From assembly GCA_041741995.1 (NCBI GenBank), contig JBGSJN010000087.1:1-28938 (forward strand): a stretch of DNA of 28,938 nucleotides. The letters run 5' to 3'. The position numbers were made by a program, and so were the translations under genes. This DNA comes from WTXA01 sp041741995 (lineage in GTDB: Bacteria; Bacillota; TC1). The notes beneath the pieces are model-generated. The model worked only from the letters and a program-made list of their open reading frames with translations, was not told where the DNA came from and did not search any database. This document shows positions 23,991 through 28,938 of the stretch, piece after piece; positions within the stretch are counted from its first letter, which is position 1, and each line of letters begins with the position of its first letter.

Positions 23991-25610
23991 TTGATAAATG
24001 TAGTAGACGTAGGCTTAAGTTTTGGAGGGCAAAAGTTATTTGAAGGGGTAAATATAAAATTTACAGCTGGAAATTGTTATGGAGTAATAGGTGCAAATGG
24101 ATCTGGTAAATCAACATTTTTAAAGATATTATCAGGGGAAATAGATTCAAATCAAGGTAATGTATCAATGACACCAGGTGAAAGACTTGCAGTATTAAAG
24201 CAAGATCATTTTGAATTTGATGATTTTACTGTATTAGATACAGTAATTATGGGACATAAAAGACTCTATGAAATCATGACAGAAAAAGATGCTCTCTATT
24301 CAAAAGAAGATTTCAGCAATGAAGACGGAATAAAAGCATCAGTATTAGAAGGTGAATTCGCAGAACTAAATGGTTGGGATGCAGAGACCGATGCCGAAAA
24401 ATTACTGATGGGATTAGGTATTACAAAAGATATACACTCTAAAAAAATGTCCGAGCTTTTGGGTGGAGAAAAAGTAAAAGTATTACTAGCCCAGGCACTA
24501 TTTGGTAACCCTGACAATTTACTGTTGGATGAGCCGACTAACCACCTGGACTTTAGAGCCATCACCTGGCTAGAAGAATTTCTGATGGATTATCCTAATA
24601 CTTTGATTGTTGTATCACATGATAGACACTTTTTAAATAAAATATGTACACATATGCTAGATATAGATTATGGCAAAGTAAATCTATATGTGGGAAACTA
24701 TGACTTCTGGTATGAATCAAGTCAACTGGCATTAAGATTAATGAATGACCAAAACAAGAAAAAAGAAGAAAAAATAAAGGAGCTACAAAGTTTCATCGAT
24801 AGATTTAGTTCCAACGCGTCAAAGGCAAAACAAGCAACATCAAGAAAGAAAGCCCTAGACAAAATCAATGTTGAAGATATTCAACCATCATCAAGAAAAT
24901 ACCCATTTGTAGGTTTTACACCAGAGAGAGAAGCTGGTGAACATATATTGGTAGTTGAGGGGCTGACCAAAACAATCGATGGTGTTAAAGTATTGGATAA
25001 TGTAAGTTTTATTATTGAAAAAGGGGATAAGGTTGTTCTACTTGGGAAAAATGACTTATCAAAAACAACATTATTACAAATTTTAATGGAAGAAATTGAG
25101 CCGGATTCAGGTACTTTTAAGTGGGGTGTTACAACTTCCAGAGCTTATCTGCCAAAAGACAACACAGAATACTTTAAAGATAGTGAAGATAATCTTATAG
25201 ACTGGTTAAGACAATACTCAAAAGAGCCAAGTGAGCAATATATCAGAGGGTTCCTCGGGAAAATGTTGTTCTCAGGTGATGAGGCTTTAAAGCAGGTTAA
25301 GGTTTTATCCGGTGGTGAAAAAGTAAGATGTATGTTGTCAAAATTAATGTTGTCACAGGCCAATGTCCTAGTTCTAGATGAGCCGACAAATCACTTGGAT
25401 CTTGAGTCAATTCAATCTTTGAATAATGGTTTAGCTGCATTTAAAGGCACGTTATTATTTACATCACATGATCATAGTTTCATCGAGACTATCTGTAACA
25501 GAATCATTGAAATTACACCAACAGGTTTATTTGACAAAATAATGTTTTTTGATGAATTCCTTGAAAGTGATGAAATTCAAAAAGAAATTGATAAAATGTA
25601 TGAAGTTTAA
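23991..25610 (+). CDS. ABC-F ATPase, YbiT/YkpA type
   Basis: 539 residues with two ABC cassettes and no membrane segment, as in ribosome-associated ABC-F proteins. Cassette 1 has Walker A GANGSGKST (34-42), signature LLGGE (156-160) and LLLDEPTNHLD (177-187). The linker (about 245-310) is lysine-rich with FSSNASKAKQATSRKK. Cassette 2 has a variant Walker A GKNDLSKTT (352-360), signature LSGGE (439-443) and LDEPTNHLD (462-470). Variation in the second P-loop is a feature I associate with the YbiT/YkpA branch. The role is likely in translation rather than transport; antibiotic protection is possible but not indicated by the sequence. It starts with TTG, fixed by GGAGA 6 bases upstream and the family's usual INV-DV-LSFG beginning. 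Confidence 0.87.
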   Translation: MINVVDVGLSFGGQKLFEGVNIKFTAGNCYGVIGANGSGKSTFLKILSGEIDSNQGNVSMTPGERLAVLKQDHFEFDDFTVLDTVIMGHKRLYEIMTEKDALYSKEDFSNEDGIKASVLEGEFAELNGWDAETDAEKLLMGLGITKDIHSKKMSELLGGEKVKVLLAQALFGNPDNLLLDEPTNHLDFRAITWLEEFLMDYPNTLIVVSHDRHFLNKICTHMLDIDYGKVNLYVGNYDFWYESSQLALRLMNDQNKKKEEKIKELQSFIDRFSSNASKAKQATSRKKALDKINVEDIQPSSRKYPFVGFTPEREAGEHILVVEGLTKTIDGVKVLDNVSFIIEKGDKVVLLGKNDLSKTTLLQILMEEIEPDSGTFKWGVTTSRAYLPKDNTEYFKDSEDNLIDWLRQYSKEPSEQYIRGFLGKMLFSGDEALKQVKVLSGGEKVRCMLSKLMLSQANVLVLDEPTNHLDLESIQSLNNGLAAFKGTLLFTSHDHSFIETICNRIIEITPTGLFDKIMFFDEFLESDEIQKEIDKMYEV

Positions 25611-25625
25611 TAAAAAGATTCAAAA

Positions 25626-25654
25626 TTGACAATAAAACATTCTAATGTTAAAGT
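25626..25654 (+). promoter_or_regulatory. Promoter for the superoxide dismutase gene
   Basis: TTGACA (25626-25631), a 17-base spacer, TAAAGT (25649-25654), with TG one base before the -10 (25646-25647) as in extended -10 promoters. Transcription would begin near 25661, giving a leader of about 165 bases. Confidence 0.6.
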
Positions 25655-25754
25655 GAGAATATAGAAACAGGATAATATCAGTAAAAAGATATTGGAGAGT
25701 TATTAAGAAATATATTCTAAAAAATTAAGCTAAAAATATACTAAACAGAAATAT

Positions 25755-25802
25755 AAACCTCCAGATCATTGTTGAATTATGCATTGATTGGGAGGTTTTT
25801 TA
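25755..25802 (+). terminator. Terminator-like hairpin in the sod leader
   Basis: AAACCTCC (25755-25762) pairs with GGAGGTTT (25791-25798) over a 28-base loop, with a run of six T at 25796-25801. It may end ABC-F transcripts, attenuate sod transcription, or both. An upstream UUGGAG (25692-25697) could instead pair with CUCCAG (25759-25764). Confidence 0.65.
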
Positions 25803-25824
25803 AATTAATAAAGGAGGAAAAATT

Positions 25825-26400
25825 ATGGAACACAAATTAATGGCATTACCTTATAGCATGGAGGCTCTAGAGCCAATCATATCGAAAGAGACTTTAGAAT
25901 ATCATTATGGTAAGCATCATCAGGCATACGTTACTAATCTAAATAAGTTAATTAGCGATACTGAGTTTTTGAACATGTCATTGGAAGAAATTATTATGAA
26001 GTCTAGTGGTGGTATATTTAATAATGCAGCACAGGTATTTAATCACTCTTTCTATTGGAACTGTTTAGCTCCAAATGCTGGGGGTGAACCAAAAGGTAAG
26101 TTAGCAGATGAAATTAATCAGACCTTTGGCTCCTTTGCTGCCTTTAAAGAGAAATTCAGTCAAACAGCTGCTACAACTTTCGGCTCAGGATGGGCCTGGT
26201 TAGTAAAAAATAAGGATGGTAAATTAGAAATTGTCAGTACGAGTAATGCAGGCAATCCGTTAACTGATGGCAAAAAACCTTTGTTAACTTGCGATGTATG
26301 GGAGCATGCTTACTATATTGACTATAGAAATGCCAGACCTATATACATTGAAAAATATTGGGATTTAGTCAATTGGGATTTTGTAGCCTCTAATTTATAA
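25825..26400 (+). CDS. sodB: Iron superoxide dismutase
   Basis: 191 residues, the normal length. It converts superoxide to oxygen and hydrogen peroxide in the cytoplasm. Metal ligands are His27, His74, Asp157 and His161, in EYHYGKHH, VFNHSFYW and DVWEHAYY. Gln70 in NNAAQVFNH supplies the active-site glutamine from the position used by Fe enzymes, and the GNPLTDG stretch lacks the Gln found there in Mn enzymes, so iron is the likely metal. TFGSGWAWLV and the DYRNARPIY ending are standard. AAGGAGG (25811-25817) precedes the ATG. A strong promoter and terminator-like leader lie upstream. Presence of SOD suggests exposure to oxygen, notable for a likely anaerobe. Confidence 0.93.
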   Translation: MEHKLMALPYSMEALEPIISKETLEYHYGKHHQAYVTNLNKLISDTEFLNMSLEEIIMKSSGGIFNNAAQVFNHSFYWNCLAPNAGGEPKGKLADEINQTFGSFAAFKEKFSQTAATTFGSGWAWLVKNKDGKLEIVSTSNAGNPLTDGKKPLLTCDVWEHAYYIDYRNARPIYIEKYWDLVNWDFVASNL

Positions 26401-26403
26401 GAA

Positions 26404-26565
26404 ATGCAAATTTTCAAGATTATCTCTAAACTAAAACTCTTCTTTAGACTGTATATTTATGGCAATATTTTCAATTGGAAATTAAAGAGATGTTCTGGGA
26501 CTCAATTTGATCCTAAGGTTTTAGATATATTTATAAATTATGTTTTGGTGGACTTAAAAGTATAG
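26404..26565 (+). pseudogene. Remnant of an HD-GYP domain C-terminus
   Basis: A 53-residue open frame contains LKRCSGTQFDPKVLDIFINY. This matches the end of HD-GYP phosphodiesterase domains, where G-TQFDP-VV--F is the closing motif. The preceding 28 residues do not match the domain, and the catalytic HD and GYP motifs are absent. It reads as the tail of a deleted c-di-GMP phosphodiesterase gene. Being so short it could be a chance match, but the run is specific. Confidence 0.55.
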
Positions 26566-26574
26566 ACTGAAATT

Positions 26575-26610
26575 CAGTGTGGGTGAAATTAGCCTACACT
26601 GTTTTTATTT
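26575..26610 (+). terminator. Intrinsic terminator
   Basis: CAGTGTGGG (26575-26583) pairs with CCTACACTG (26593-26601) with one mismatch/bulge, followed by TTTTTATTT. It lies 10 bases after the HD-GYP remnant stop and may be that lost gene's own terminator, or the sod terminator. Confidence 0.8.
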
Positions 26611-26684
26611 GAGATTTATATCTTTTATCTATCACTATTTGTGTTAGTATTGTGGTAGAAACTGATATTAGGAGTGATATAATT

Positions 26685-26723
26685 ATGAAAAAGGAAACAG
26701 AAATATTTAAGATGACTTTTTAA
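26685..26723 (+). CDS. Mini-ORF ahead of the EFR1 operon
   Basis: AGGAGTG at 26670-26676 precedes an ATG that opens a 12-codon frame, MKKETEIFKMTF, ending in TAA 29 bases before the EFR1 start. It could be a leader peptide or the preserved start of a deleted gene. No regulatory stem is visible after it. Confidence 0.35.
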   Translation: MKKETEIFKMTF

Positions 26724-26752
26724 AAAAATAGGATAGAAATATTGGAGAAAAA

Positions 26753-27538
26753 ATGGTAACTATATATTTTTCAGGAACTGGCAATAGTAGATACATAGCA
26801 GAATATTTTTCCAGGACAATGGGTTGTGAGCATTATTCTATTGAAGAAGACATTGATTTTGAAAAACTAATTAGTGCTAATGACACAATAACTTTTTGTT
26901 ATCCAACCTATGGTTCTTGTGTTCCTTTTATTATGCGTGAATTTATTTTAAAACATAAAAAGCTTCTAAAGGATAAGAAAATAATTATCTTCTCAACACA
27001 ACTTATGTTTTCAGGTGACGGTGCCAGAGTTCTCACTGAGCTACTAGAGGATATTAAATACAAGGTAATCTATGCAGAACATTTCAATATGCCAAATAAT
27101 ATATGTAATTTACCAATATTTCCAAATCCAAGTAAAAAGAAAATGGAAAAGTATATAAGTAAGGCTAACAAGAAGATAGAGAAAACATGCGTTAATATAA
27201 GAAGAGGGACTATTAAGAAACGAGGTTTTAATATAATATCAAAATATCTAGGCCTATTTAGTCAAAGGATATACTTTAAAGATATTGAAACTAAGGCCAG
27301 AGATGATGTAAGAATTAATGAAGCCTGTATACTCTGTGGCAAATGTGTCAGGATATGTCCAACTAATAACTTGGAAAAAGTGGGAATCAGGATAGAGCAA
27401 AAAGGTAAATGTACCCTATGTTATAGGTGCGTAAATGAGTGTCCAGTAAAGGCTATAACAGTTCTGTATCATAAAAAAGTACAGCAACAGTACTCTGGAT
27501 TTGGAAGAAGAGGAGATGCTGATGATGTTAATAAATAG
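26753..27538 (+). CDS. EFR1-family flavodoxin-ferredoxin fusion
   Basis: 261 residues. The N-terminal flavodoxin-like half carries the FMN phosphate loop FSGTGNSRYIAEYF (6-19) and YPTYGSCVPF (50-59). The C-terminal half binds two [4Fe-4S] clusters through CILCGKCVRICP (Cys192, 195, 198, 202) and CTLCYRCVNECP (Cys220, 223, 226, 230). EFR1 proteins are common in clostridia as low-potential electron carriers of unknown partners. A TTGGAGAAA site lies before the ATG. Its last 17 bases overlap the start of the serine hydrolase gene, and arr follows, so the three are likely one operon. Confidence 0.9.
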   Translation: MVTIYFSGTGNSRYIAEYFSRTMGCEHYSIEEDIDFEKLISANDTITFCYPTYGSCVPFIMREFILKHKKLLKDKKIIIFSTQLMFSGDGARVLTELLEDIKYKVIYAEHFNMPNNICNLPIFPNPSKKKMEKYISKANKKIEKTCVNIRRGTIKKRGFNIISKYLGLFSQRIYFKDIETKARDDVRINEACILCGKCVRICPTNNLEKVGIRIEQKGKCTLCYRCVNECPVKAITVLYHKKVQQQYSGFGRRGDADDVNK

Positions 27539-28574
27539 GATTGAAAAGCTTCTAGAAAAAACAGCTAAGAAGACAAAGACGCTACAATTTGGCATGAATC
27601 TCCCATCACTGGGAATTAGCTATCATTATTCCAGCACAATACCTTGCCAACATTTCCATAGTGCAAGTGTTGGTAAGATGATGACTAGTACACTAGTTTT
27701 TATTGCTATAGAAATGGGTAAACTAAAACTGGGAACTAGTATTAAAGATATCTTGGATGATGGAATGTTAGAAAATCTATTTGTATTTAATGATTATGAT
27801 TATCAAGACGAAATCACAATTACAGATCTCTTAGGCCATACTTCTGGTTTAAATGACTACTTTGAAAGTAAGGCTTTTGATGGTTCCCTTTTTATAGATG
27901 ATATTTTAAAAAATCCAGATACCTTTTGGAAGCCACATGATCTAATTAACTATACAAGAAATAAACAAGAGACTATAGGGAAACCAGGAGAAAAATTCTT
28001 TTATTCAGATACGGGGTATGTTCTTTTAGGTCTTATTCTTGAAGCAGTTTTTGAATTACCTTTTCACAAGATTTTAGAAACATATATTTTTCAGCCAGCA
28101 TTTATGGAGGAAACAAACTTTTGCTTCTATAGTGATGGTTTTGTTCAAGAAGACTTGGCTCCCCTATATATTAGTGGAGTTGATGTAAGGGGATTTAAAA
28201 GCATCAGTTGTGATTTTTCCGGAGGTGGCTTATCAACAACAACGGAAGATCTTTTAAAGTTCTTAGAGAATTTCTATAGGGAAAAATTCATAAGCCAAGA
28301 AACAATTGATAAAATGTCTAGATTTAATTATCGTTATAGGCAAGGACTGTATTATGGTCTTGGGTTGATGGAGATAAGATTTGAAGAGTTCTTCTTTCTA
28401 CTAAAAGGTTTACCTCGGTTAAGAGGACACCTTGGAGTTACAGGTGTTCATGCCTGGTATGATCCAATATCAAAGAACTCATTTGTAATAAATGTTGGAA
28501 ATACTAAGGATATGGTAAAAAGTTTCAGATTGTTGATTGCAATTGTGCAATTAGTTCAAAGAGAAAGGTATTAG
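27522..28574 (+). CDS. Class C beta-lactamase-like serine hydrolase
   Basis: About 350 residues from the ATG at 27522. The family's SxxK nucleophile motif is SVGK (Ser49, Lys52), set in FHSASVGKMMTS. The second motif reads YSD (about 161-163) in place of YSN/YAN, and a HLG with VTG near the C-terminus takes the place of KTG. LLGHTSGLNDY and KPGEKFFYSDTGYVLLG are hallmark family stretches. There is no signal peptide, so it is probably cytoplasmic, unlike secreted AmpC enzymes, and is better called an esterase/peptidase-like hydrolase than a lactamase. AGGAG (27511-27515) is 6 bases before 27522 and 9 before the ATG at 27525. It starts inside the EFR1 gene and is followed 5 bases later by arr. 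Confidence 0.82.
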   Translation: MMLINRIEKLLEKTAKKTKTLQFGMNLPSLGISYHYSSTIPCQHFHSASVGKMMTSTLVFIAIEMGKLKLGTSIKDILDDGMLENLFVFNDYDYQDEITITDLLGHTSGLNDYFESKAFDGSLFIDDILKNPDTFWKPHDLINYTRNKQETIGKPGEKFFYSDTGYVLLGLILEAVFELPFHKILETYIFQPAFMEETNFCFYSDGFVQEDLAPLYISGVDVRGFKSISCDFSGGGLSTTTEDLLKFLENFYREKFISQETIDKMSRFNYRYRQGLYYGLGLMEIRFEEFFFLLKGLPRLRGHLGVTGVHAWYDPISKNSFVINVGNTKDMVKSFRLLIAIVQLVQRERY

Positions 28575-28579
28575 GGAAG

Positions 28580-28938
28580 ATGATTGATACTGGTCCATTC
28601 TATCATGGTACTAAAGCAGAATTAAAAACAGGAGAGCTACTTGAAGTTGGCTTTGTTTCAAACTATGGTTCTAGAAAAAAAGCTAATTACCTCTATTTAA
28701 CTGCAACACTTGATGCAGCTATATGGGGAGCTGAACTTGCAGCTGGTGCCGGTAATGAAAAAATATATATTGTAGAACCAACTGGTGAATTTGAAAACGA
28801 CCCTAACCTTACAGATAAAAAGTTTCCAGGTAATCCAACTAGATCATATCGTACAAAACAACCTCTTTTAGTTGTGGGTGAAGTCTTTGAGTGGGAGGGT
28901 CATTCTCCCGAAGTGCTTCAACATATGAAGGATTATCT
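28580..28938 (+). CDS. arr: Rifampin ADP-ribosyltransferase Arr (3' end cut by window)
   Basis: At least 119 codons are open to the window end. The sequence is plainly Arr: DTGPFYHGTKAELKTGELLE at the start, KKANYLYLTATLDAAIWGAE, IYIVEPTGEFENDPN, TDKKFPGNPTRSYRTKQPL and VVGEVFEWEGHSPEVLQHM. The His of HGT, the Tyr of YLYL and the Asp of NDP occupy the positions reported as important in Arr enzymes. Arr inactivates rifamycins by transferring ADP-ribose from NAD+ to the ansa chain. Full Arr proteins are about 140 residues, so roughly 20 are missing. AGAAAGG lies 11 bases before the ATG. It is placed 5 bases after a hydrolase gene, suggesting co-transcription. Confidence 0.9.
   Translation, partial: MIDTGPFYHGTKAELKTGELLEVGFVSNYGSRKKANYLYLTATLDAAIWGAELAAGAGNEKIYIVEPTGEFENDPNLTDKKFPGNPTRSYRTKQPLLVVGEVFEWEGHSPEVLQHMKDY

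Noticed and set aside
1..28938. CRISPR arrays, tRNA, rRNA, complete insertion sequences
   Set aside because: No regularly spaced repeats, no cloverleaf or rRNA sequence, and no transposase gene was seen on either strand.

Overview
The window is AT-rich DNA with strong AGGAGG-type ribosome binding sites, frequent GTG and TTG starts and intrinsic terminators between most transcription units. Together with its families (EFR1 flavodoxin-ferredoxin, RlmD-type methyltransferase with Fe-S cysteines, YbiT-type ABC-F, AbiE, Arr) this points to a low-GC Firmicute, most likely a member of the Clostridia. This assignment is inference from gene content; there is no rRNA or tRNA in the window. All genes lie on the + strand except a SOUL-family gene near 16.3-16.8 kb and a possible truncated start at the extreme left edge.

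Layout. (1) 0-5.7 kb: housekeeping-like genes: DUF1003 membrane protein plus beta-CASP metallo-hydrolase (operon), a triple-rhodanese lipoprotein plus a small membrane protein (operon), and a 23S rRNA uracil methyltransferase. Coding-strand composition swings from A/C-rich to G/T-rich across this stretch. (2) 5.7-10.1 kb: a compact run of eight small genes, many resembling polymorphic-toxin immunity proteins, including a paralogous pair, a WapI-type candidate, a HEPN-motif protein and a lipoprotein, with no recognisable toxin. A short intergenic repeat recurs five times here and around the next gene. (3) 10.2-18.5 kb: an MFS exporter bracketed by copies of that repeat, a PAS-degenerate GGDEF-EAL phosphodiesterase, a divergent SEDS-like membrane protein ending in a pentanucleotide repeat, an XRE regulator with membrane segments, a PAP2 protein, a SOUL protein and a diguanylate cyclase. 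(4) 18.6-23.5 kb: a flavin/PNPOx-like protein, a DUF4143 ATPase, a TRM11-like methyltransferase, and an AbiE type IV toxin-antitoxin pair whose promoter carries two matching palindromic operators and whose toxin gene has an in-frame stop. (5) 23.5-28.9 kb: an ArsC/Spx-like protein, an ABC-F protein, iron superoxide dismutase with a leader that looks attenuated, a remnant of an HD-GYP gene, then a likely operon of EFR1 protein, class C serine hydrolase and a rifampin ADP-ribosyltransferase (arr) cut by the window end.

The most unusual parts are the toxin-less immunity-like island with its own intergenic repeat, the AbiE locus (paired operators, broken toxin), the SEDS-like protein with a slippage-prone 3' end, and the sod leader. 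Two c-di-GMP enzymes and an HD-GYP relic also sit within 15 kb of each other.
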